This document shows, piece by piece, positions 1 through 7,789 of a DNA stretch of 15,972 bases (positions are counted from its first letter, which is position 1; the number at the start of each line of letters is the position of its first letter). The DNA comes from CAYFMH01 sp964344775 (GTDB lineage: Bacteria > Patescibacteriota > Gracilibacteria > UBA4473): contig CAYFOO010000031.1 of NCBI GenBank assembly GCA_964344775.1, positions 1 through 15,972 of the forward strand, written 5' to 3'. The translations under genes and the position numbers were made by a program. A model generated the notes under the pieces. That model made no database searches and had not been told where the DNA came from. It was given only the letters and a program-made list of their open reading frames with translations.

Positions 1-1
1 C

Positions 2-1012
2 TCCTGCCGGTGGAACTGGTGTAGATAATGACTTCTATTTAGATAACGATACTGGAGACTACTACAAAAAGATTACTGGTACTTGGACTCTCCAAGGAAA
101 TCTAGAAGGTCCTGCTGGGGCTGATGGTGCTGACGGAGCTCAAGGTCCTCAAGGTATCCAAGGTATTCAGGGACCGCAAGGTGATACTGGTTCCACCGGT
201 GCTACAGGTGCTACTGGTCCAGCTGGAGCTGATGGAGCCGACGGTGTAGATGGAGCTACTTGGTACAATGGTTCTGGTACTCCTGCCGGTGGAACTGGTG
301 TAGATAATGACTTCTATTTAGATAACGATACTGGAGACTACTACAAAAAGATTACTGGTACTTGGACTCTCCAAGGAAATCTAGAAGGTCCTGCTGGGGC
401 TGATGGTGCTGACGGAGCTCAAGGTCCTCAAGGTATCCAAGGTATTCAGGGACCGCAAGGTGATACTGGTTCCACCGGTGCTACAGGTGCTACTGGTCCA
501 GCTGGAGCTGATGGAGCCGACGGTGTAGATGGAGCTACTTGGTACAATGGAAGTGGTACTCCTAGTGGAGGAACTGGGGTAGATAATGACTTTTATTTGG
601 ATAACGATACTGGAGATTACTACAAAAAGATCTCTGGTACTTGGACCCTTCAAGGAAATCTAGAAGGGCCTACCGGACCCCAAGGTCCGCAAGGTATCCA
701 AGGACCGCAAGGTGATACCGGGGCTACAGGTGCTACTGGTCCGGCCGGGGCTGATGGTGTAGATGGGGTAGATGGGGTAGATGGAGCTACTTGGTACAAT
801 GGTTCCGGGGTTCCAGCTGCTGGATTAGGTGTTGATGACGATTATTATCTCAATGATGATAATGGTGATTACTACAAAAAGATTGCTGGTACTTGGACTC
901 TCCAAGGTAACCTAGAAGGGCCTGCTGGTTCTGACGGTGCAGACGGTGCTGACGGAGCTCAAGGGCCGCAAGGACCTCAAGGACCAGCCGGACCAATGGG
1001 GACTCCTTCTAC
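2..1012 (+). repeat. Tandem 279-bp coding repeats (collagen + spacer unit)
   Basis: The copies at 2-280 and 281-559 are identical by eye except for about three bases near the end (GGTTCTGGT versus GGAAGTGGT). A third copy from 560 is 252 bp long, having lost exactly three Gly-X-Y triplets (27 bp), and is more diverged. A fourth, degenerate copy starts near 812. The array runs off the left edge of the window. The period is a multiple of three, so copy-number change keeps the frame and alters only stalk length. Confidence 0.95.
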
Positions 1013-1865
1013 AATGGCAACCGTACAAATTCATCGGACATCTAACTATACTGTCACAACTTCCTACGTAGATATTGATTTTGATGTCACTGATGAAGAA
1101 ACAGATGATACCGTGATCGAACATGATCCAGTCAATACTGATCGTGTAGTAGTAAAAGAAGATGGTACCTATCTCATCAACTACGGATTATCTTTTGATG
1201 TGAGTTCTAGTGGAACATTCTCTGCACAGATAAAAATAAATGATGCCAGTGTGATGCCAGCAAGTAACCGAAATGCCGAAGATAGTAACGACCGGGATGA
1301 ATTGAGTAATTCTATCGTTGCTACATTGGCAGCAAATGACTGGATTTCTCTCCAACTCAAAAGATCCGGTGGAGCAGCTTTGGCAAAAAATGTTGCTCTC
1401 AACGTTACCAAATTAGAAGGAACCAAGGGTGAACAAGGTGATCCAGGTGCTCCTGGAGGAACTACCGTCGATATTGAAGAAGACGATGTAACCGTGGTTT
1501 CCAATACCGATACGATAAACTTTGAAGGAAATGTAACCGTAACAGATGAAGGGAATAATAAAGTAACCGTAAATGTAAGTGGTAGCGATCGGGAAACCTA
1601 TGTCTTCAATAATGTGGTATCAAACAAAATTTACTACAAAAGATGTAAAGATTACGCCACCTTCACTGTGGCTGGAGTAGTCCCAGGAGATACAGTAAAA
1701 GCCACTCCTACCCCAGCTAGTGGAGGAATTGAAGACGTATATCTCAGCTGGAATGCAGTAGTCACCGGAAATGATGAAGTAAGAATCCGAGCTTGTAATG
1801 AATCCTGCTACAGCATCAATACTCCAAATACCCAAACCTGGACGATTGATATCTGGAAAAACTAA
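3..1865 (+). CDS. Collagen-like surface fibre protein with C1q/TNF-like cap (5' end outside window)
   Basis: The frame is open from the first in-frame codon at base 3, so the gene starts upstream; about 620 residues are visible. The visible part begins with four tandem units, each a ~45-residue spacer (WYNGSG...GDYYKKI.GTWTLQGNLEGP) followed by Gly-X-Y triplets (16, 16, 13 and 10 triplets in order). A beta-rich domain of about 135 residues follows (nt ~1014-1424) with C1q/TNF/BclA-C features (GTYLINYGLSF, then IVATLAANDWISLQL); such domains trimerise collagen stalks. Next come a short second collagen stretch (GEQGDPGAPGG), a linker and a unique C-terminal beta domain of about 90 residues with three Cys (RCKDY, RACNESC). 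The spacer-plus-collagen design is known from phage tail fibres and spore/exosporium proteins. Role inferred: trimeric extracellular fibre or adhesin. There is no terminator before the next gene 30 bp away, so co-transcription is likely. The N-terminus and any signal peptide are not visible. Confidence 0.9.
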   Translation, partial: PAGGTGVDNDFYLDNDTGDYYKKITGTWTLQGNLEGPAGADGADGAQGPQGIQGIQGPQGDTGSTGATGATGPAGADGADGVDGATWYNGSGTPAGGTGVDNDFYLDNDTGDYYKKITGTWTLQGNLEGPAGADGADGAQGPQGIQGIQGPQGDTGSTGATGATGPAGADGADGVDGATWYNGSGTPSGGTGVDNDFYLDNDTGDYYKKISGTWTLQGNLEGPTGPQGPQGIQGPQGDTGATGATGPAGADGVDGVDGVDGATWYNGSGVPAAGLGVDDDYYLNDDNGDYYKKIAGTWTLQGNLEGPAGSDGADGADGAQGPQGPQGPAGPMGTPSTMATVQIHRTSNYTVTTSYVDIDFDVTDEETDDTVIEHDPVNTDRVVVKEDGTYLINYGLSFDVSSSGTFSAQIKINDASVMPASNRNAEDSNDRDELSNSIVATLAANDWISLQLKRSGGAALAKNVALNVTKLEGTKGEQGDPGAPGGTTVDIEEDDVTVVSNTDTINFEGNVTVTDEGNNKVTVNVSGSDRETYVFNNVVSNKIYYKRCKDYATFTVAGVVPGDTVKATPTPASGGIEDVYLSWNAVVTGNDEVRIRACNESCYSINTPNTQTWTIDIWKN

Positions 1866-1895
1866 TTAAAAAATTAAAACTTTAACTTTAAAAAA

Positions 1896-3461
1896 ATGTT
1901 TAACAAAAAAATCGGTACCGTGCTGAGAGGACTAATCCTCATGATTGGACTTGTCCTTACTAATCAGGCCTTCGCCGAAGGAAAAGATGTTGTCCTCTAC
2001 TTCGAGGATCAAGGAGCTCCTATTACGACCAATCTGGATCTCCGGATCAGTCTCTGGGACTCCTATGACTATCGAACTGAAGAAATTGATGGAGCTGGGG
2101 CGATTATCACCTCTTCTCTACACTATGGAGATTATCAAACAGAACTCCTTAATATCACTCCAAACGGAGCTCCGGATTACATGCCATTAGCTGATGGGTA
2201 TTATCAATTTTTCACGTTAGCTCTACCATCGTTCCCAGATCCACTTGGAAGTGATAATTCATTTATCCAGGTAGAATACAAAGATGCTGGAGCACCAGAC
2301 ACGGATTATCAAGTGTATGACTTTGTCGATGATCCACCTTGGCAAAATGTAGATCGTCATCTTTTGGCTGATAACATCTCTTATTACACTTTTGATGCGG
2401 GTCCACGAACCTACCACAATACGTTTACATTGGATGGAAACAATAACTCTACCGACTACATCAAACTTGAATTTGGAGAAACTCTGGCAAAAAGTCTCAG
2501 TTACGACGTAGTAAATGACTGGTTTGATATCGATGAACAGCTCAACATCGTCGGAACTGATAGTAGACCAAAATTAACCGTAAAAGCTAATGCGAGTGAC
2601 CCAGCTGATCAATCTCAATTTGTGGTAAAAAACAGCAGTGATACTAATGTCTTCATCGTTGATCAAGACGGAGACGTAACACTTTCAGGAACTGTTGACG
2701 GAGTAGATGTAGCCACTGTCGGCGGACAAGCACATGATCAAAACACCGATACCGGATCTACTTCTAATACCTTTACGCTAGATAACGACGACAGTGGGAA
2801 TGATGTAAATCTACAATTCGGAACCACATTAGCTGAAGTGCTCAAATGGGATGACGGTAACGCTCGATTTGATTTTTCTGATGATGTAAACATCGGCGGA
2901 GATCTTACCCTTACTGGAACGCTCGACTGGAATAGTATCGACACCACAACAAACAAAGTAGGATGGACTGACGTCGCTACTAGAACCAAGTCTATCGTAT
3001 TTGCTCCAGAGTACGCCGGAGCTGCCCTCCAAGCAGATGGAACTAATAACAGTGGTTCATTTGATTCTGGATACGATGAAACGAACTATCACAACTATTA
3101 TGAGTGGACTACGACTCAGGGAACACTCCAAGACTACGACATTATCCTGCGAGCCGAGCTTCCAGGAGACTTTGTCTCTTGGGACGCAAATCCGGTGACA
3201 TTTTATTATCAGACTACTGATGGGGTGACTACCAACAACAAACTTGATGTCACACTCCTGGATACAGCAAATGTAGCAGCAGGACTCACTGGAAATACTG
3301 CCCTCGCTAGTGCTACCTGGGCCAGCTACAGCAGCTCCGATGACATCAGTAGCGGAACCTGGACTCCAGGAGGATGGATCACAGTAAAAATCAAACCGTA
3401 TGCACTAAACACCAAATCTGCTTTTGCAGGAGAATTGGTGCTGAAATACAACGGACGATAA
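1896..3461 (+). CDS. Secreted tail-fibre-like surface protein
   Basis: 521 aa. The signal peptide is residues 1-27 (FNKK n-region, hydrophobic core, cleavage after QAFA). Residues 28-~170 form an N-terminal domain related to those of the genes at 7786 and 9093: LRISLWD, then VEYKDAGAPDTDYQVYD and NVDR, matching VRFSFWA / AEVKASGAADTTYFVLD / NVDR in the 9093 product. The middle carries a two-fold repeat of about 45 residues (175-220 and 291-335; both start NTFTLD and contain L.FG.TLA and a D.LNI/D.VNI ending), separated by a segment typical of fibre shafts (VDQDGDVTLSGTVDG). Residues ~357-521 form a Ser/Thr/Asp-rich beta domain (TKSIVFAPEYAGA...EWTTTQGT...GGWITVKIKPYA) that I do not assign to a named family. 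ATG start with no Shine-Dalgarno, 30 bp after the collagen gene. Role inferred: extracellular fibre. Confidence 0.88.
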   Translation: MFNKKIGTVLRGLILMIGLVLTNQAFAEGKDVVLYFEDQGAPITTNLDLRISLWDSYDYRTEEIDGAGAIITSSLHYGDYQTELLNITPNGAPDYMPLADGYYQFFTLALPSFPDPLGSDNSFIQVEYKDAGAPDTDYQVYDFVDDPPWQNVDRHLLADNISYYTFDAGPRTYHNTFTLDGNNNSTDYIKLEFGETLAKSLSYDVVNDWFDIDEQLNIVGTDSRPKLTVKANASDPADQSQFVVKNSSDTNVFIVDQDGDVTLSGTVDGVDVATVGGQAHDQNTDTGSTSNTFTLDNDDSGNDVNLQFGTTLAEVLKWDDGNARFDFSDDVNIGGDLTLTGTLDWNSIDTTTNKVGWTDVATRTKSIVFAPEYAGAALQADGTNNSGSFDSGYDETNYHNYYEWTTTQGTLQDYDIILRAELPGDFVSWDANPVTFYYQTTDGVTTNNKLDVTLLDTANVAAGLTGNTALASATWASYSSSDDISSGTWTPGGWITVKIKPYALNTKSAFAGELVLKYNGR

Positions 3462-3482
3462 AAAACTGACTTAAAAAAGAAT

Positions 3483-3512
3483 AAAGCCTAGCGAAATTCG
3501 CTGGGCTTTTTT
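3483..3512 (+). terminator. Strong intrinsic terminator
   Basis: AAAGCCTAGCG / CGCTGGGCTTT forms an 11-bp stem (one T-G wobble) with an AAATT loop and ends in a run of six T. It closes the transcript of the 1896-3461 gene and separates it from the cyclophilin gene. Confidence 0.95.
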
Positions 3513-3513
3513 A

Positions 3514-3541
3514 TTGAATCCAAATTTTAAAATCTTATTAT
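3514..3541 (+). promoter_or_regulatory. Putative sigma70 promoter giving a leaderless mRNA
   Basis: TTGAAT (3514-3519), a 16-bp spacer and TATTAT (3536-3541). Seven bases beyond the -10 lies 3548, the A of the cyclophilin ATG, so the transcript is predicted to begin at the start codon. The -35 is only a partial match. Confidence 0.5.
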
Positions 3542-3547
3542 TAAAGT

Positions 3548-4642
3548 ATGAAAAAAATCATCATCACCTCCGTTTTGAGCATTAGTTTCCTTTTTGTCGC
3601 TACAATTATGGCAGAAAGCGAAAACATCACCGCCACCATCCAAACAAATAAAGGCGATATCAAGCTCCAACTTTTTCCCGATAGTGCCCCCAAGACCGTA
3701 GAAAACTTCATTGGTCTATCAAAAAAAGGCAAATACAACGGCACTATTTTTCATCGAGTGATCAGAAACTTCATGATCCAGGGAGGAGATTTTGAAAATA
3801 TGAACGGAACCGGCGGATCCAGTATCTGGGGCACGGACTTCGAAGATGAAATTGATGTAAATCTCTCTCACAAAAGGGGTGTCATCTCCATGGCCAACCG
3901 TGGCCCAAACACAAATGGATCTCAATTTTTTATCACCCACCAACCTGCTACTCACCTGGATGGCAACCACACTATCTTCGGAGAAGTGATCGAAGGAATG
4001 GACGTAGTCGACACCATCGCCACCGTAGAAACCAACCAAATGGATCGCCCGATCCTTCCCATCCTGGTAAAAGCTATAAAAATAGAAGATGACTCCCCTA
4101 CTCCAATATTCAACTTCTCAGATAATGATCAAATCCCCCAGTGGGCTCATGAAGCCGTACAATCATTTTTGAGCCAAAGTATTATCAAAGGGAACGATGA
4201 TGGTTCCTTTACCCCACAAAGACTCCTCAATCGAGCCGAAATCGCCAAAATCATCGTCCTGGCTACCGGATCAAAAATAAATATCGCTGGTGGACCGCAT
4301 TTTTCTGATGTACCTGCAGAGGCTTGGTTTTATCCCTATGTAGAAACCATGTATAACAAAAACTGGATTAGTGGCTACCCAGATGGTTCGTTTCAACCGA
4401 GCAAAAATATCAATCGGGCCGAATTGGCCAAAATCATCGTAAATGCCTTCGAATTACACAAAGCCTCTATCAGTGCGAATGAATTAAAAGATGTTTTTTA
4501 TGCAGATTGGTTTTTTAATTTTGTAAAAATTGTTCAACAAAAAGAAATTATGAAAGTAGATGATCATAATCTTTTTTATCCAGCCAAAAACGTCACCCGA
4601 GCGGAGGCCGTAAAATCAATTTTTGAGGGACAGAAAAATTAA
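3548..4642 (+). CDS. Exported cyclophilin-type peptidyl-prolyl isomerase with three SLH domains
   Basis: 364 aa. Signal peptide about 1-22 (KKIIITSVLSISFLFVATIMA). The cyclophilin domain spans about 27-180 with the expected active-site motifs: FHRVI (catalytic Arg70), FMIQGGD (Gln78) and GSQFFIT. The position of the Trp that binds cyclosporin in human CypA is His136 (HLDGNHTIFGEV), as in many bacterial cyclophilins. Three S-layer homology domains follow (about 190-240, 252-302 and 312-364; e.g. FSDVPAEAWFYPYV, GYPDGSF, NRAELAKIIVNAF). Known chemistry: cis-trans isomerisation of Xaa-Pro bonds; SLH domains hold proteins on cell-wall polymers. The enzyme is therefore probably displayed at the cell surface, where it could act on exported proline-containing proteins such as the collagen-like neighbour (inference). 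No Shine-Dalgarno. The stop codon overlaps the stop of the convergent protease gene. Confidence 0.95.
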   Translation: MKKIIITSVLSISFLFVATIMAESENITATIQTNKGDIKLQLFPDSAPKTVENFIGLSKKGKYNGTIFHRVIRNFMIQGGDFENMNGTGGSSIWGTDFEDEIDVNLSHKRGVISMANRGPNTNGSQFFITHQPATHLDGNHTIFGEVIEGMDVVDTIATVETNQMDRPILPILVKAIKIEDDSPTPIFNFSDNDQIPQWAHEAVQSFLSQSIIKGNDDGSFTPQRLLNRAEIAKIIVLATGSKINIAGGPHFSDVPAEAWFYPYVETMYNKNWISGYPDGSFQPSKNINRAELAKIIVNAFELHKASISANELKDVFYADWFFNFVKIVQQKEIMKVDDHNLFYPAKNVTRAEAVKSIFEGQKN

Positions 4643-5625
4643 ATAGTCTCAAGGTGTCTTTGCATAGAATGCAAATTTTCTGGCCCTGAAAAAAACAATC
4701 GAAAACCTTTTTTGGTACCGTTATCAACGAATTTAAAGCCGTTAAATACTCCAACTAATTGATTTTCTCCATTTTCTTCCAAAAAAACTGGTGCACCAGA
4801 GAAACCTTTCAAGGCCCTTTTATTAAGATTACTAAAAGGATAAAGTTTTGGTTGATGATCTATCCACAAAGAAAAATATCCATCTTTCCCATCACTTAAC
4901 GATCTACAATTAGTTCCATTAAAAGTAGTTGATATTCTATTTTGACTGGCCCGAGCCTTGATAAAATATCGTTTCCCCTTAAAAGTTCCATAAATGCTAA
5001 CCTTTTTTCCATTAAGTTTTTTATTTGAAATTAATTCTGAGCTCACTTTTTGAATAGGTCTTTCTTCTCTGTGTCCCGCTAATGGAATCGCCAAAATATC
5101 ATGAGTTAGTACTTTTGTAGAACTAGTGACACAGTTGCAATGGTGAGATGTGAGCACCCAATCTCTCTCTGAAGTACGTATAATAACTCCATTACAAACC
5201 CCCTTTGGAATAAAATTATTTCCAGGAAGGTACTCTATGTTTTTGGGTAAGTTTTTATACGTACGAAGATATTCGCCCAAATAAAAAGGCTTTCCTGCAA
5301 TTTGCACCCTTTGTGATTCCATTTGTAATGCATCAAAAACAACCGCATCTTTATCTGCTTCAAAAAGAACCGTCACTGCTGGAAACTCTGCCACCTGTGA
5401 AATCTCTCTCACTTCTCCAAAGCTAAGCCTGCTTGGCCCTGCTGCCAATGCAGATTTCATAAGCATACCCCCAGACAAAGCTCCTGCCACCCCTCCCGCA
5501 ACACTTTTTCCCAAAAATTGCAAAGTTTTACGCCTATTAGAACATTCCAATTCTTCCGTATTAGCACCATCACTCCCCGGCAAACTCACATCATCAGGTA
5601 AAATCAGACCTCTTCTCAAATTCAT
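4639..5625 (-). CDS. Exported trypsin-like (chymotrypsin-fold) serine protease
   Basis: 328 aa. Residues ~28-63 resemble a twin-arginine signal: NRRKTLQFLGK, a weakly hydrophobic Gly/Ala-rich stretch and cleavage near ALAA. The RR is preceded by about 30 residues and the motif is not perfect, so Tat export is likely but not certain. Protease signatures: CNGVIIRT...WVLTSHHC matches the Cys-loop-His pattern of chymotrypsin (Cys144-Cys163 candidate disulfide, catalytic His162), and GFSGAPVF provides the nucleophile Ser276. The catalytic Asp is probably Asp246 or Asp249 (SDGKDGYFSLW). Family S1, substrate unknown. It is convergent with the cyclophilin-SLH gene, sharing TTAA at the stops, with no terminator between them. 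The start at 5625 was chosen because a good -35 lies upstream and no Shine-Dalgarno helps elsewhere. Possible job: processing surface proteins (inference). Confidence 0.85.
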   Translation of the reverse strand: MNLRRGLILPDDVSLPGSDGANTEELECSNRRKTLQFLGKSVAGGVAGALSGGMLMKSALAAGPSRLSFGEVREISQVAEFPAVTVLFEADKDAVVFDALQMESQRVQIAGKPFYLGEYLRTYKNLPKNIEYLPGNNFIPKGVCNGVIIRTSERDWVLTSHHCNCVTSSTKVLTHDILAIPLAGHREERPIQKVSSELISNKKLNGKKVSIYGTFKGKRYFIKARASQNRISTTFNGTNCRSLSDGKDGYFSLWIDHQPKLYPFSNLNKRALKGFSGAPVFLEENGENQLVGVFNGFKFVDNGTKKGFRLFFSGPENLHSMQRHLETI

Positions 5626-5646
5626 ATTTTTAGTTATTACATAATT

Positions 5647-5689
5647 CTAAATACAGAACAGAAAAATACTGTCAACACTTTTGCTGACA
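5647..5689 (-). promoter_or_regulatory. Promoter region of the protease gene with inverted repeat
   Basis: Read on the minus strand, a perfect TTGACA lies at 5675-5670. The -10 is ambiguous: ATTTAG at 17-bp spacing (5652-5647) or TAGAAT at 20 bp (5649-5644). A 20-bp palindrome, TGTCA-N10-TGACA (5670-5689), overlaps the -35 and is a candidate operator. The remaining gap to the upstream gene (5690-5717) shows only a weak GATAA/TTATC hairpin. Confidence 0.5.
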
Positions 5690-5717
5690 AATAAAACAAA
5701 TTTTGATAAAAATATAC

Positions 5718-6566
5718 TTATCGATTCGCAATCTTCCCCAAATCTTCAGTAAATGGACTCACCTCAGGAAGAGCTTTGACTGCATTTCGAAGGAAATAAT
5801 CTATTCTCTTTTGTCGGACCAGCTTTTTGACTGGATTTGGATCTTTTCGCATTTCCAAAAGCACCAACATTACCATATTTAAATGGCGAATAGATTCTGC
5901 TCGAGCATTCATAGGAATCTCATCTACCCCCAGAATATTGGACCAGAGTAGATTTTCTATTTCATCATTGGTAGCTTTGGGATCAAGTAAAAGATCCCTC
6001 ATTCGCATGAGTCGAAGCTCTTGCTCATCCATCAATGTATCCGCATTTTTGGCCCCAAAAATCCGCTCATACGTATCTGCTGTCCGCACTACAAACCGTC
6101 GGGAAGCGATGTCAAAAGGCTTTTCATCATTCACTGCCATGATACTCTGTGCCACTACATAGGGAGCTACAAACCAAGGTTGTCCTTCTGTTGTTTTCCC
6201 CAAAGGTACTTCAAACGCGTTGCTCAACATCTTGATCCATGTGGCATGGTCCAATAATTGTCCTGGAGCCGGCAAACTACCAAAAATCCCTCGATCAACC
6301 GCTCCCTGAACCGTTGGATTTTCTACTCCCATGATTTTCAAGAGAAATAAAGCCGCGTGTTCTTTCAAAATCACATCATCGAGTCTCGCCTCTCCCTCGA
6401 TACCGTTAAAAATCCCTCTCTCCGCATACTTCGTCACCGCAGAAAAGGCCGGATCATTGGGGGTCACATCCCGAAATGCCCATGCATTTCGAACTAAAAA
6501 AATAGAAAAAAATACCAAAACCGAAACCGAAAAAATTTTTTTGAACAACATTTTGAAACAATTCAT
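5718..6566 (-). CDS. Secreted SLH-like domain protein
   Basis: 282 aa from the ATG at 6566. An in-frame ATG at 6596 would add ten residues and another at 6551 would remove five. I chose 6566 because it gives a normal signal peptide (MNCFKMLFKKIFSVSVLV..., cleavage after NAWA); there is no Shine-Dalgarno at any of the three. The mature protein opens with an SLH-type repeat (FRDVTPNDPAFSAVTKYAERG...LKEHAALFLLKIMG) and a second, weaker one (WFVAPYVVAQSIMAVND...RRFVVRTADTYERIFG). The C-terminal ~120 residues are alpha-helical and charged, with no family I recognise. It lies 92 bp upstream of the protease gene on the same strand, so joint transcription is possible although the protease has its own -35. 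Likely cell-wall-associated. Confidence 0.85.
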   Translation of the reverse strand: MNCFKMLFKKIFSVSVLVFFSIFLVRNAWAFRDVTPNDPAFSAVTKYAERGIFNGIEGEARLDDVILKEHAALFLLKIMGVENPTVQGAVDRGIFGSLPAPGQLLDHATWIKMLSNAFEVPLGKTTEGQPWFVAPYVVAQSIMAVNDEKPFDIASRRFVVRTADTYERIFGAKNADTLMDEQELRLMRMRDLLLDPKATNDEIENLLWSNILGVDEIPMNARAESIRHLNMVMLVLLEMRKDPNPVKKLVRQKRIDYFLRNAVKALPEVSPFTEDLGKIANR

Positions 6567-6611
6567 AGCAGTACTGTCCCATCTTTTCTCCACCATTGCA
6601 AGCTTTTTTGC

Positions 6612-6640
6612 TTGAAAAAATTCTGATTTTTATGTAAAAT
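6612..6640 (+). promoter_or_regulatory. Sigma70-type promoter of the 6659-8757 operon
   Basis: TTGAAA (6612-6617), a 17-bp spacer and TAAAAT (6635-6640). Predicted transcription start is about 6645-6647, giving a 5' leader of only about 12 nt before the ATG at 6659. An ATG at 6641 touches the -10 and would precede the transcript start. Confidence 0.75.
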
Positions 6641-6658
6641 ATGCGGATTTTTTATAAC

Positions 6659-7789
6659 ATGAAGAAAATAAAGGTAGGAATGATGCTCGGATTGTGGCTT
6701 TTGGGAATTATTCTCATGCCGTACAGCTATGCCCAAAGTGATGGAGAAGATGATGCTACTTGGGTGATTCCTACTTTTGAAGATGATCAAAATGAAGAAG
6801 ATGATGCTGATACATGGGTGATTCCTGCTCCAGCTCCTACCCAACCTCCGATAAATATCCTCTTCGGATCACCACAGGACACAGAAAATCAAGCTTGGGT
6901 TATTGGTGATTTGGGTGCTAGCAGTACTATCACTACTTCCAACCCAGAACATTTCGAAGACACTTGGGTTTTGCCTTACCCCAAAAATTCTTCCGATACT
7001 TCTTCTGTCCCACGAGATCCTGTACCAGAGCTAAAAATCAAACCAAAAGAATTTGTCACTCCTGCTCCAAAAAGAGCCCCAATCGTCAAACATCCGAGCC
7101 GAGCAGAAAAACTTGCAAATCTTACACCACGCACAAAAACTAATATCTTCCGTGGAAGTGGCATGCTTGTAAAAGAAAAAAATGATAATCTAGCCTTGGA
7201 CAAAAGCAGTGCTCTGAAAGAAATTCCAAAAACAGAGGGATTTGAGGGATTTGTTTTACCTGCAAAAAAAGAGCCTCAAAACATACCAGTACCTCAAACG
7301 TTCAAAGCCTCGCTGCTGGAAGGAAGTCAAAAATCAAGCACCGCAGAAACAAATGAATTCATCTTGCCGAATTTCATCAAACCAATTCAATCCCCTGCTC
7401 CAACCACTCCCACTCAAAAAATTGCAAAACCAATTCGCCAAAAAATTCGATTTTTCAAAAAACCAATACCAAAATTTACCAATCCAGCAGCTCAGTACGT
7501 CCGTGCGATTGAAGATTATAAAGCAAAAAACAAAATCTATCTCAACAATCTAGAAAATGAGAACTTCCATACAGCGGCTCCTGCTACTCATCTGATGTCT
7601 TGGGAAGGAGTAGAAGAAGACATTGCGAATTACAAACTCTCGCTCATCCAAAAACAAATCCTAAAAACAATTCTCATAACCTTTTTATTTCTAACTTTTA
7701 CCTTTTGCCTTTTGTTTCTCATTTCTCAGTATCGGCAAAAAATCGTCCAGACTATCCTGCGATTTAAATTTCCTCCACCCATACGATGA
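6659..7789 (+). CDS. Membrane-anchored proline-rich surface protein with WV(I/L)P repeats
   Basis: 376 aa from the ATG at 6659, chosen over 6641 because the promoter places transcription start downstream of 6641 and because the signal peptide (MKKIKVGMMLGLWLLGIILM..., cleavage after SYA, residue 25) then has normal length. The mature N-terminus carries an acidic region with four spaced tryptophan motifs: TWVIP (34-38 and 52-56), AWVIG (79-83) and TWVLP (102-106). Weaker echoes follow (GFVLP, NEFILP). The long middle is Pro/Lys-rich and probably disordered. Near the C-terminus is one transmembrane helix (ILITFLFLTFTFCLLFLIS) with a basic tail, so the bulk would sit outside and the tail inside. 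No known family. The stop overlaps the next start (ATGA), which implies translational coupling. Confidence 0.8.
   Translation: MKKIKVGMMLGLWLLGIILMPYSYAQSDGEDDATWVIPTFEDDQNEEDDADTWVIPAPAPTQPPINILFGSPQDTENQAWVIGDLGASSTITTSNPEHFEDTWVLPYPKNSSDTSSVPRDPVPELKIKPKEFVTPAPKRAPIVKHPSRAEKLANLTPRTKTNIFRGSGMLVKEKNDNLALDKSSALKEIPKTEGFEGFVLPAKKEPQNIPVPQTFKASLLEGSQKSSTAETNEFILPNFIKPIQSPAPTTPTQKIAKPIRQKIRFFKKPIPKFTNPAAQYVRAIEDYKAKNKIYLNNLENENFHTAAPATHLMSWEGVEEDIANYKLSLIQKQILKTILITFLFLTFTFCLLFLISQYRQKIVQTILRFKFPPPIR

Noticed and set aside
6600..6620. CAAGC-TTTTTT-GCTTG hairpin between the divergent genes as a terminator
   Set aside because: The stem is only five pairs with the T run in the loop, not after it, and it overlaps the -35 of the 6659 promoter.
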